A stretch of 64,000 nt of DNA from Branchinecta lynchi (lineage: Eukaryota; Arthropoda; Branchiopoda; Anostraca; Branchinectidae), in contig JAKZAP010000016.1 of the NCBI GenBank assembly GCA_023053575.1, forward strand, positions 15,208,030-15,272,029, given 5' to 3'. Of the stretch, positions 1-12,500 are shown one piece after another. A model generated the notes under the pieces. It was not told where the DNA came from. It was given only the letters and a program-made list of their open reading frames with translations, and did not search any database. Position 1 is the first letter of the stretch, and every line of letters starts with the position of its first letter. The translations under genes and the position numbers were made by a program.

Positions 1-1366
1 GTCAGGCATATAAGGGACCCAACCAAACTAACTTGGAAATAGTCACTTCCCAAATCCGACCACCGAGGGGGGAATGGAGGGATGGAGAATCCGGAATGTT
101 GCGGCATCTATAACTTTCGAACGGGTTATCGGATCTTAATGAAACTTTACATTAAGAATCTCGTGTCTCAGATCTCCCACTTCGAGTCCTGAACGGATCC
201 GATGAATGTGGGGGGGGGGGGGGGTCGGAGGGGAGAACCGGAAATATTGTGACACGATTAGACTGGAGCGATTGGGACGAAAGTTGGTGGGAAGAACAAG
301 CACATGCCCTAGATACATCAGAGACGGAACCGGGCCGGATTCGGACCCTGGGGGGGGGGGAGACTAAGACGATGAAAATTGGTTTGACCATTTGAGGCTT
401 GAGATGATTGGCTTAAGATAGTCAGTTTCCCGATCTGACCATCGTGGGGAGGGGGGGGGGATGGAGAATCCGGAGTTTTGAGGCATGTATAACTTTCGAA
501 TGGGTGATCGGATCTGATTGAAACTTGATATTTGGAAAAGCCTCGTATCTCAAATTTCCGAGATCAGTTCCGACCAGATCCCATGAATGTGGGGTGGGGG
601 TGGTTGGAGGGGAGAACCGGAAATCTTGTGACACCCTTAGAGTGGAGCGATGAAACTTGGCGGGAAGAGCAGGCACAAGCCATAGATACGTCACAGTACC
701 GGACCAGATTCGGGCACCTTTGGGGGAGTTATAGGGGGTGTGGGTCCGAAATTCCGATCACCGCGAGTTAAGGTACTTCCAGATCCGCAAGGACGATGAA
801 ACTCGACTTTGAACATCAGATTGGCTTAGAAATTGTCATTTCTCAGTTTCGACCATCCCTTGAAGTACTATTAAAGCAAAATATACTTTTTCATGATCCC
901 CAGTAGCCCATGATCGTTTATGCCTCGAGGATTTTGCTAAGAAATGAATTTTTAGCACCCTTAAATTACTTATCTTCCCGAAAAGTAAAAAAAAACACTT
1001 TTGACCAAAAGATATAATTATATTCATGACCCCAAGGGCCCATGATCCGTTTTGCCTCAAGGGTTTTGTGATTTCCTTAAAGTAAAAACAATTATTTTGA
1101 GCGAAATACACATTTTCATGATTTCGATGAGCTTATCATCATTTGTGCAAGAGTGTTCGTTACGGATGAATGATCTAGCGCCCTTAAAGTGTGCATCATC
1201 ACAGCCAAATGCAAAAATAGAATAGTTTTTAAGAACGATCCATTTTCACGATTTAAAAGGACCCATGATCATTCTTATCTCAAGGGGTTTGCTTACAAAT
1301 GAACACAACTAACCCACGAATTGGCAAATTCCTATTTTCATCCTCTGATATAGCGTTGCAAGTGCC
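1..1366 (-). mobile_element. Family C element, truncated by the window edge (C1)
   Basis: The left part contains two diverged ~400-bp modules, each with GATCGGATCTxxATGAAACTT-like text, GGATCCGA motifs and long G runs (for example 15 G at 210-224). The right part is AT-rich and ends CAAGTGCCATATGAG, the simple terminus of the family. The other, hairpin terminus would lie to the left of base 1. ORFs here are translations of the repeat, not genes. Confidence 0.75.
210..224 (+). repeat. Homopolymer of 15 G
   Basis: A run of 15 G inside the family C module, with similar runs at the equivalent place of other copies. It can form a G-quadruplex and is a likely site of length error. Confidence 0.8.
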
Positions 1367-2369
1367 ATATGAGCTTCTAGCTCTTGTCTTCTAAACTCTT
1401 AATGAATAAAATATTAGCTTATAAGGTCATTATTGTTGACTATACATTTATATAAATGGTAATGGTGATAGGGATAGGAGAGGAATTTCTGTGAGATTGC
1501 TGCAGTAAGAAGCCTTTTCAGAAAACTCAGGTTTTTTCAAACGCGGAGGTCAGACGTTTGCATCGGTCATTGATTTTCATCGTCTCTTAACTAATGTATC
1601 GCGCAGAAGACTATCCAAATCAGAAGAAGGAAGCTTGTGTTTCATCGGATCATTATTATGTCTCACGTGTACTTCTGGCACGAATTCCCGATGAAACGTT
1701 ATGTAGCTGCAACCCTTCAGCACGCAACGCTGCCGGCCCTTTGAACCAGTTTTCCGATGAAACGTTATGTAGCTGCAACCCTTCAGAATGCAACGCTGCC
1801 GGCTCTTTGAACAAGTTTTCTGAGAAACGCTTTTGCAAATAGAAACGCTTTCTCCTGCAACATATTCTTGTGCGGTACATTTTCTCTTAAAACGGATTCG
1901 CTAAAACGGTTTATAGGAGAAACAGCTTACTAGAAAACTGGCAAATTCTGAAAACTGGTTCATAGCGCCGGCAGCGTTGCATATATAAAAAACGTTGCGT
2001 TTTACTTTAGAGTGTGGAATATTTCGCAAAATTTAAAAATACGGAAAAGTTGAAAATTATAGGCGACTTTCGAAATTTTCGCAAAAAAAACAATTTTCGC
2101 TACAATTTTCGGGAGTTTGCCCGCCCCCTCACTACGCAACCATGTCCAACAGGTTCATAGGAAGGCGATTATTTGTATCTTTGATGGATAACTAGAGATG
2201 AGTTAGGTTAGCATTGTATTTGAAGGGCCCATACCCTGCCGGTCCTGTTTTTCTAACCTAGTAAGCAAATAAAATATAATCACCAGTTACAAATAAAAAG
2301 TCTTTCTTTTCCTATCATACGTTTTCTTCGTAGCCTATCTAAATCACACTCTAATTGCCTTGTTTTCCC
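1367..2369. other. Intergenic or intronic stretch with one tandem duplication, otherwise no gene seen
   Basis: Apart from a 66-bp duplication at 1689-1820 I see no coding signal or element terminus. The sequence is AT-rich around 1980-2110 with poly-A-like patches. Confidence 0.5.
1689..1820 (+). repeat. Two-copy tandem duplication, 66-bp period
   Basis: The unit begins CGATGAAACGTTATGTAGCT and is repeated at 1755 with only a few substitutions (CAGCACGCAACG versus CAGAATGCAACG; CCAG versus CAAG). A third, very partial copy may follow after 1821. Confidence 0.85.
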
Positions 2370-3207
2370 CACCAAATTCCATCCCGATCCCTCGAGACTA
2401 AGCGTTTCACAAAAACTCCGGTGCGCCCTTCGCCCCCCCCCCGTATCGGATCCGGTCAGCACTTGACATGGAATATCTGAGACAATAACTCTTTCCACTT
2501 GCCTAGTTTCATTCAGATCCGATTGCCCTCTCAAAAGTTATAAATGCCACTAGATTTTGGATTCCCCATCCCTCCATTCCCCCCACGATGTTCGGAGCGT
2601 GTAAACGACTATTCTCAAGTCGGTCTATTCGGATCCCTCATATTCCTGCCGAATTTCATCATCCTATTACACCAGGAAGTACCGGACTCGCTGGATCACC
2701 ATAATCCCCCCAATTCCCCCCACAATGGCCGAATCTGGTCCGGTTATGTCAATGATGTATCTAGGACTTGTGCATGTCCTTCCCACCAAGTTTCATCCCG
2801 ATCCCTCCACTCCAAGTGTTTCCCTAGATTTCCGGTTCCCCCTTCCAACCCCCCCCCCCAAAGTTACCGGATCCGATTCGGATTTGAAGTGGGTCGTCTG
2901 AGACACGAGGTGTTTCCAAATATCAACTTTCATTAAGAACCGATAACCCATTCAAAAGTTAGAAATACCCCAAGATTCTGGATTCTCCCTTCCTCCACTC
3001 CCCACATGATGCTCGGACCGGGGAAGTGACTATCTCCAACTTAATCATTGGGGGTCCCTGATACTCCTGCCAAGTTTCATCGTCCTAGCTTATGTGGAAG
3101 GGCTCAAACTAGCAACATCCGGACCGACCGACAGACCGACGGACGGACAGAAATTGCGATCGCTATATGGCACTTGGCGGAATGGCAAGTGCCATAAAAA
3201 TGACGAG
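2370..3207 (+). mobile_element. Family C element, 5'-truncated, with hairpin 3' end (C2)
   Basis: Pyrimidine-rich modules, the reverse complement of C1, end in a GACC/GACA/GACG microsatellite at about 3122-3150, then GCGATCGC and a terminal hairpin: TATGGCACTTG, a short loop, CAAGTGCCATA (3167-3199). This defines one terminus of the family. Confidence 0.8.
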
Positions 3208-3465
3208 CGGTGACAACTAACTCACGTGTATAGACGTACGTGCCAAGATGCAAAGTGGTGCAGCTATCCCTTGCGGTGACAGGGAACGGACGAATTAAGA
3301 TTTTTATATATTGTGTTATGAATTTGTGTGAAAGTCATCGAGATGGAATCCAACCTCCTTACATGACCTCAGAAAATTCTTGTAAAGCAGAACATTTTTC
3401 GAAAAGTTTCTGGGTCAACTTTTTGCGTCAGTTTCATAATAGCAGTAATTCTTTTTCTATTTCAG

Positions 3466-3572
3466 ACCCAAAGAAGAAAGACATCACAGGAGACAGGATT
3501 ATAGACGGATTTGATGATATGCTACTTGGCTCCACCATTACACAAGATGATCCGGGAGTAGGACAGATTCTG
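3466..3572 (+). CDS. Integrin alpha exon 1 of window (blade 2, first half)
   Basis: The acceptor is TTCTATTTCAG. The exon starts at phase 1 and reads PKKKDITGDRIIDGFDDMLL, then GSTITQDDPGVGQIL. This matches the blade-2 strand of integrin alpha chains (family pattern W/MLG-S-V, then GG/G-VLVCAPR). The best end is CTG|GCAAGT, a GC donor with a perfect GCAAGT extension, giving a phase 0 end. That joins exactly to exon 2, which opens with VCAPRF. The alternative GT at 3577 would put the join out of phase with exon 2. No upstream integrin exon is visible in 1-3465, which is almost all repeats. Confidence 0.88.
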
Positions 3573-6500
3573 GCAAGTTGTTTGTAGGCCAGTTTTAAGA
3601 AACTTCAGCCTAAAACTGTTTTTATAACCATTGTTCTGGGACCCATAAAGAGGCTGTGGCTTGGTTATTCCTTGCAAAGAGTCTCACACGATCGTTTGTG
3701 TGGTCCACAACTGGGTTTCCTTGACCAACAAGGTTTTATGGCTTGCACTGCCGTTTAGATTCGACAAACAACTCAAGAGGTAGCTTTATTTTTTGTGGCT
3801 CGAAGGATAAAATGATGTATTTCGTGAAGAAACTGTACAGAAAGGACAGAACGATAAGGTCGGAACCCCGATCTTCTACATATTTCATAACAGGCATTTA
3901 AAAATCCTGCCATAAACCGACGAAACGGCTATTCTGTGAGTATATTGTTAGTTTTGGGCTCATACTTCTATTTCTGTCACGAATATTTTGGATACAAACG
4001 CACAAAGGAACAAGACCAAAGGTTTCGATGGGATCCCAAAAATTCAATATCTGACCCAGACAACTGGGTCTTGTCTTAGCCAGATCCAGTCATCGCCAGA
4101 CTCCTTGAACATTTTTACAATTGAAATTCAGAAACAGATTAAGACCAAATAGCTCATCACCTGAGAAAATCAAGTTCAGATATGGATTCAGCATGTGTGT
4201 TTACCCCTATAAGTCATATCTGTTTTGACGAAAACTTCCTGCCACTTCTGCCAATTTCCCGGTTCCGGCCGAACTCCAGAACTACTTGTCCGGCGAAAAA
4301 AGAAAGCTCAAAGACGAAATCAGGGTATCTTCTTTCCCCAGTAATGAACATCTAATCAACTTCAAATAGAAATTTAGCTTATATCAAATTTTCCAATTCC
4401 AGCCGGATTCCGGTCGAACTATATGTCCGTGTAAAATACGATTGTCATACAGGGACTCAGCATCTCTTCTTGCCCCTAAATTGTTTATCTAATCAACTAG
4501 AAATAAAACTTTGACTTCCAACAATTTTCCGGTTTTGGCCGGATTCCGGGCGAATTACATGTCCGGGTAGAAAATTGTTTTCACATAAGTGTTCAGCATG
4601 TCTTCTTGCCCTAAATCGAACATCTAATCAATAATAAAACTTTTAATTCTGACAAACTTTCCGGTTTGGGCCGGATTCCGGTCGGAATACTTGTCCGTCG
4701 AGAAAATAGTTTTCACCATCGTCTTCAGCATGTCTTCCTACCTCTAAATCGAACATCTAACCAACTTCAAATAAAACTTTTACTTTCAACAAACTTTCCG
4801 GTTTGGGCCGGATTCCGGGAGAAATGCTTGTCCGTCGAGAAAATAGTTTTCACCATCGTCTTCAGCATGTCTTCTTACCCCTAAATCGAACATCTAATCA
4901 ATTTCAAAGAAAACTTTTACTTTCAACAAACTTTCCGGTTTGGGCCGGATTCCGGGCGAACTACTTGTCCGTCGAGAAAATAGTTTTCACCATCGTCTTC
5001 AGCATGTCTTCCTACCTCTAAATCGAACATCTAATCAACTTCAAATAAAACTTTTACTTTCAACAAACTTCCGGTTTTGACCGGATTCCGGTTGAACTAC
5101 TTGTCCGATGACAAAATGATTTTCACCATCGTCTTCAGCATGTCTTCTTACCACATAATCGACTATCACATTAGCTGTTTCAAAATATCTTGTTTGCCCC
5201 TTAATTTGAATCCCCTCCCCCACCCCTAAATGTAGAGCTACAAAGCCCGTCTACGAACTTGACTGGTCCGACGACCCAACGAATCCTCACACCAACTTTC
5301 ATCAAAATATCTCATTCCCTTCGAGAGTTATCGTGCTTACAGACGGACGGACAGACGGACGGACGGACGGACGGACAGACGGACAACTTTTGCGATGTCA
5401 TAGGTATCCCTCCACTTACGTTTTGGGATCCCAAAAACGAGTTATGTTGGAGCAAAATAGACTATGGTAGACATTGGGCAAATACAATCAAGTGTCCATT
5501 CCTTTGACCTAAAGATGCAATACACACAGTATCTGGGCTAGAAATAATTGAAGGCTCAGTTCCTAGAGTAGCAGCCTCCGTGGAAATAGTTGCTACCCGT
5601 ATGGAAATAATTAAGTCTGATACAATTGTTAACAATTGATTACGATCGTTAAACATTTGTTAACGATTGGAAACAGTTGTTTCCGATCGTAATTTTACGA
5701 TCGTTTTTTTTCGTACCGATTGAAAACGACCGTTTTCAATTGTTTCAAAATCGTTTTCAATTGTTTCCAATCGTTTTCAACTGTTTCCAATCTTTTTCAA
5801 TTGTTTTCGATTGGAAACACTTGGTTTTGTTTTCAAATCATGAAATACAGACCTGATTTTCAACAACGGTAATTGGGGAGTTTACTTTTTGTTTTGTTCT
5901 ACAGAATGAAAATAGTCCAAGTGAAATGGTGAATCTGAAATCCCAACCGTAAGCGATTGGAAACAACTGTCTCCAATCGTAATTTTGCAACTGTTTACGA
6001 TCTTTTTTTTTTCAAGTGTCATTTAACAATTGTTTACGATCGTGTTTACGAAACAGTTGGTTTGGTTTTGAAGTCCTGAAACAAGACCTGGTTTTTAACA
6101 ACGTTGGTAAGGCAGGTGAATGTTTTTTGTTGTAAATAATCAAAATAGTTTAACTGCAACGGTGAATCTGAATCCCAATCCAATCGTAATTTAACAGCTG
6201 TTTACGGTCGTTTTCAGTTGTTTTCGATCGGAAACACTTGGTACGATTTTCAATTCCTGAAACTAGAACTGATTTTTAACAACAGTAGTAAGAAAGTAGA
6301 TTTTTGTTTTATTGTAAAGGATCAAAATAGTTCAACTGAAATGGTGAATCAGAAATCTCAATCGTCAACAATTGGAAACAACTGTTTACGGTTGTTTTTT
6401 CAAGTGCAATTAAACAACTGTTTACGATTTCCGTTGCTTTCGAACGGAAACAGTTGGTTCGGTTTTAAAGTCCTGAAACAAAACCTGAATTTTAGCAGCG

Positions 6501-9500
6501 GTGGTAGGGAAGTTGAATTTTTTTTCTATTTTAAAATGTTCTACATAGTATAACTGAAGCGGCAAATCTGAAATCGCAATCGTTAGCGATTGGAAACAAC
6601 TGTTTTCAATCGTAGTTTTAAAACTGTTTAGGATCGTTTCCAGTTGTCTTCGATCGAAAATAGTTGGTTCGGTTTTCAAGAACCGAAAAACGACCTGATT
6701 TTTAATAGCGATAACAGGGAAGTTGAATTTTCTTTTTAGTTGAAAACGATCAACATAGTTTAACTGAAAAGGCGAGTCCAAAGTCCAGATTCAAGTCCCG
6801 AAACAAGACCTGATTTTGGGGATCCCAAAACGTAAGTGGAGGGATACCTATGACATCGCAAAAGTTGTCCGTCTGTCCGTCCGTCTGTGAGCACGATAAA
6901 TCTCAAAGGGAATGACGTATTTTGATGAAACTTGGTGTGACGATTCTTTCGGTCAAGAGTAAGGTCGAGTTCGTATATGGGGCCGGTAGCCCTATATTTG
7001 GGGTTGGGGGAGGGTTTCAAATTAAGGGGCAAACAAAATATTTTTTATATTTTCGAGTATGGGATTAAGAATACATGCTGAGCACGATGGTGAAAATCAT
7101 TTTCTCGCTGGACAAGCAGTTCGTCCGGAATCCGGCAAAACCAGAAAGCTGGTTAAAAGTAAAAGTTTCATCTGAAGTTGATTAAATGTTTGATTTCGGG
7201 GTAAGAAAACATGCTGAACACAAAGGTGAAAACCATTTTCTCGCTGGATAATTAGTTCGTCCGGAATCCGGCAAAACCAGAAAGCTGGTTAAAAGTAAAA
7301 GTTTCATTTGAAATTGATTAAATGCTTGATTTAGAGGTAAGAAAACATGCTGAACACGAAGGTGAAAACCATTTTCTCGCTGGACAATTAGTTCGTCCGG
7401 AATCCGGCAAAACCAGAAAGCTGGTTAAAAGTAAAAGTTTCATTTGAAATTGATTACATGCTTGATTCAGAGGTAAGAAAACATGCTGAACACGAAGGTG
7501 AAAACCATTTTCTCGCTGGACAAGTAGTTCCGGAATCCGGCAAAACCAGAAAGCTGGTTAAAAGTAAAAGTTTCATCTGAAGTTGATTAAATGTTTGATT
7601 TCGGGGTAAGGATACATGTTGAACACGATGGTGAAAGCCATTTTCTCGCCGGACAACTAGTTCGCCTGGAATCCGGCCAGAACCGGAAAATATGTTAAAA
7701 GCAAAAGTTTTATCCGAAGTTGATTAGATGATAGATTTGGGGTAAGAAGAGAAGATGTGTCCGTATATGACAATCATTTTTTACCCGGAAAAATAATGAG
7801 TCTGGAATCCGGTTGTACCCGCATTTTTTTTAAGTCGAAGTTTTATTTAAAGTTGATTAGATGTTCTTTATAGGGATAAGAGATAAGGGATAGGAGATAC
7901 GCTGGATTCGTTTCTGAATTTTCTTTTTTTCTGGACTAGTAGCTCGCTCGAATTCGGGCGAAACCGCAAATTTGGCAGAAGTAAAGCAGGAAGTTCGGTC
8001 AGTAGGCCTATCGTCAAAATAGATATGGCTTATAGAGGTATAGATAGATAAAATATCTGAACTTGGTTTTCTGAAGTTGGTTTTTCTGAAGTTGGTTTTC
8101 TGAATGATTAGCCTGGCGAATACTGGATCTGGCGAAGACAAGACCGAATTGTCTGGATCAAATCTTAGATTTTTGGGATCCCATCGACACCTTTGGTCCT
8201 GTTAACAGTGGTAGTAGGGAAGTTGATTTTTTTGTTGTTGAAAACGATCAAGATAGTTTAACTGAAATGGCGAATCTGAAATCCCAATCGTAAATGAATG
8301 GAAACAACTGTTTCAATCGTAAAGAATACCAGCTTCGGATAGGAAATATTTAACCGTGTCAATAAAAATAATAAAAAGTAATGTACCCAAAATCGAACCC
8401 CGTGGCACTCCGCAGTGGATTGCACATTGTGCCGATGTAATATTACCGTTCATGACTATACTTGTTTCCTTCCAAATAAATGTGACCGAAGCCAGTCTAG
8501 TGCTTTACCCCCAATCCCAATAATTTAGTAGTTAATGGTGGTCAACAGTATCAAATGCCTTTTTTAAGTCCAAAAATATTACTGCTGGAATCAAACTATT
8601 TTCAAAAGCTTCTTTAATCCAATCTACTAGTTTAATTATAGCTAAGTCCTGTTGACAGACCTTTACGGAACCCAAACTGAGTATCGATCAGAATTTTATT
8701 ATCTTCAATGGGTTTGTAAAGTTGACCGTGCACTATTTTTTCGTAAACTTTAGAAAAAAAGGAACGATGGATATTGGTTGTTTGTTACTTGCTTCATCTT
8801 TTTTCCCCGACTTAGGTGAAGGAAATACCCGCGCCAGCTTTAAAGCTTCGGAGAACCAGGAACCTGGATCGCGAGAACTAGATTTTCATACAGGTCTCAG
8901 TAAACTCGGATTATCGACGGATTAACGCCACGCTTAAAAGCTTCGTGCAATATATACTCGTGAACAAGGGAATCGAAAGCTCTGCTTACATCCACACAAT
9001 GTGTAATTTTTGCATAGCCGATTCCGACCAAAAGGGACCATTTCACGTTTTCTTTCATGAATATAAAATTTCACTCCCGTTTCACTCACTGTTTTGGGCC
9101 AAAAGTCACATTCTAAATGTTTTTGGTGTGGCAACCCTGCCGACTAAACCTCGGGAAGAACGAGACATCACCCGAACCGTGATTCAGTTCCTGTTTCAAC
9201 TGATTGACAGCGTTCGCTGGGGACGTTTATAGTGACGTTGCTTAGCATAGTCAAGCAACACAAATTAGTTGTTTGCTGTGAGGTTGTCTAAATAAACCTA
9301 TCTTTCTCTCTCTCTCTCCTTGCTAAACGCATGGCTGTTAAACATCGTGATGTTAAACATCCTCGGCACGATGAACTAGTAATCAAGAGTATTGTCGATG
9401 TCTTATGCGAATTACTTCAGGAAATGGATAAAGGCTGTCGACCGAGAGGGCTTCAGTGGCTTTTTGGGATCCCAAAACGTAAGTGGAGGGATACCTATGA

Positions 9501-12500
9501 CATCCTAAAAATGTCCGTCTGTCTGTAAGCACGATAACTCTCGAAGGGAATGAGATATTTTGATGAAACTTCGTGTGAGATTTCATTGGGTTAAGGGTAA
9601 GATCAAGTTGGTAGATGGACTCTGTAGCCCTACTTAAAGGGGGGGGGGGGGGAGGGGTTTCAGATTAACGGACAAACAAAATATTTTTAAACAGCTAATG
9701 TGATAGTCGATTATGGGGTAAAAGGCATTCTGAGCACGACACTGAAAACCATTTTCTTGCCGGACAAGTTGTTCGTACGGAATCCGGCAAAAACCGGAAA
9801 GTTGGTAGAAAGTAAAATTTAATTTGAAGTAGATTAAAAAAAGGACATGTCGAATATGATGGTGAAAACCATTTTCTAGCCGAACAACTAGTTCGCCCGG
9901 AATCCGGCCCAAACCGGAAATTTTTTTAGAAGCAAAAGTTTGATTAGATGACAGATTAAGGGGTAAGAAGAGAGGCTGAGCCTGTATATGACAATCGTTT
10001 TTTACCCGGACATATAATTAGTTCGGAATCCGATTGTGACCGGGATTTTTTTTATGTCAAAGTTTTATTTAAAGTTGATTAGATGTTCTTTATAGGGATA
10101 AGGTGATACGCTGGATTCGTTTCTGAATTTTCTTTTTTTGCTGGACTAGTAGTTCGCTCGGAATTCGGGCGAAACCGGAAACTTGGCAGAAGTAAAGCAG
10201 GAAGTCTTGGTCAGTATCGTCAAAATATATATGGCTTATAGAGGTGTATCTGAACTTGGTTTTCTCTGATGATTAGCCTGGCGAAGAGTGGATCTGGTGA
10301 AGACAAGACCCAATTGTCTGAATCAAATATTAGATTTTTGGGATCCCATCGACACCTATGGTCTAGTTTTAGTAGAAAGACACACACTTACGCTGTTTGC
10401 CGACAACTCCATGCTCTTTGGTCCTGTTGCCAACGACAACCAAAAGTCTGAATCGCATGCTGACCTTGATGGTCTCTCCAGCTCTCCATCTCTACGGCTT
10501 TAGAGTTCCACACCGCGAAGTGTAAATTACTACGCTGTAGCGCCCCGTAGCGGCCAGGGAACGGTGGCGTTCCCTAGCCGGTAGATAGCGTGACCAGCCG
10601 AACTGGGTTTCTGGGGTGCGTACAGATAAATAAACTGTACCAAGACAACCCTATATTGAATCAACCACAGAACACCGTGTACGAAAATATGGTGTTTAAT
10701 AAAAGATCTAAGATTAATGAAGTATATCGAAAGATACTAAAGTAATACCGAATAAAGAATCCATAGATTAAACCGAAGTATAGATCTGACCTGAGGATGT
10801 AAGAAATACACAAGCGACACGACCTGGCAAAAACACTGACATCGTAACGGCAAGCAACCGAACAAACGACTGACAGTGGTTACTCCAGGTGCGTGTTATT
10901 AAAAAGAGTGGTGATCAAGGCCTGCAACAATTCCACCTGCGTTTATTCACTCAGCCGCAGATTGAACTTCGTGTACTGGAGAGGTCCATAAACCGTGGTT
11001 GCTACAACACCTTGGACCTAAGAAACTACAACATACATACACCATATTAGAGGGATCCATGAGCCACATTGACCTAGTGAGTGTGAAAGAAGAAAAAGAC
11101 CTGGGATTCACAGTTGACAACCAGTTGAAATTTTATCCCCACATTTGCCACCAAGTCGCTAAAGGATTGAGGGCAGTCGGGCTTGTCAAAAGAACCATCA
11201 ACTCTAGGGAGCCTGAAATCATGAAGCAGCCGTACACAGCCGCTGTGAGACTCTAGTGTCCCCAGAGCAAAAAAACTTGCAACGCCATGAATGGTTGACA
11301 CTACTGAAGTTTTCCAGTCTCTCATTTTGTCGTAGACGCGGCGGCGTCCTGATGGTCAAAAGGTTGTAAGACTCAGTCATTATCACTGGTTTGTTCAACA
11401 GCTCACAACCAAAGTCGACGAAAGGTCAAAGAAGCTCCAACTGACAAACTGTATATAAGCGACATGAGTGGTACAGTTTTTTCTCTGTACGGACGTACCA
11501 CTTTGGAACAGCCTTTTTGAACAAACGATCAACGCTTCTACCCTGGCTACTCTGGAATGAAGTGAGCCGACGTATCAACAAGAATCAACCAATCAAGATC
11601 CTCGCTCTCTGCTCACTAACTTTCCTCAAAGTCAGAAATTGATCGGTCAAGCCAAGCACAGGTGTGTGTCCTGCTTTCCCTCCGAGCTCGCTCAGGTAGG
11701 TGTGGTCTGATTTCCCTCCGAGTTCACTCTGGTATGACGGGCAGCCGACCTCGATTCTTTAAATATTTCCTTCATGAAATAACTGTTGTTATGATCGTTG
11801 ACTTTGGGGAAGAAGCAGCCGAGCAAAAAGCTAGTTGCTATAGAGAAAATGTAGCACGTGAAAAATGGCTGCGTGACAAAGCACCCCACAAAATATGGCG
11901 AATCTCTTAAGCTGAAATCTGGAACAAGATGTGAATTACTAATGGCAATGGGAAATCAGAAGAATTTCGAAAGTGTAGGTGAAAATGTCAGACTTAACTA
12001 AAGCTTAACGCCAAAACATGAGATTTGAACATTTTTAGGAATTCTTGCTGAAAAAGAACTTGCGAAGAGTTACACCAGGGCCAGCCGATAAACTTGGGTA
12101 AGACTTGACGTATATTTGTCAATAATAATATACGCCTGCCTTGAAAATGGGCAGTAACTAATGTGGATGTGGGTTGGGTCAAAAACTGTAATTTTACTGC
12201 AAATTCGAACATCCGCCTCTGCGAAGGCTGTACGCCGGGAACTTTTCACACACTCATCCTAAAGTCACTGAGAGAAAGTCCTACCGCTGTGTCAAGAATT
12301 TACAACTCACGTGTGGGATTTTGCGAGAAACCTACCATCTAGAAAGCGGCAACATACTTATTCCTGTTCGGAGCTTCAGAGTGGACTAGCTTGTGGTAGT
12401 CCTGCAATTCCTCAATCCCGCATATCACGGTGGTGTACGCGGTCATGAGTATGAGAAAACCCTCGCTATTTACGCAACTCGATTGCAGATTTGTAGTCAG

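Noticed and set aside
3894..3937. Small exon-like segment between an AG and GTGAGT
   Set aside because: No integrin similarity; exon 1 and exon 2 already join in frame.
4666..5223. Series of ~72-aa ORFs with nearly identical proteins (FPVWAGFR...)
   Set aside because: They are translations of the 136-bp tandem units of family A and recur wherever that family occurs.
11662..11698. Candidate integrin exon with phase 0 start and phase 1 end (VCVLLSL...)
   Set aside because: Phases fit, but the translation lacks the APR motif and any conserved pattern, and the true VCAPRF exon is found at 12597-12717 with the same phases.
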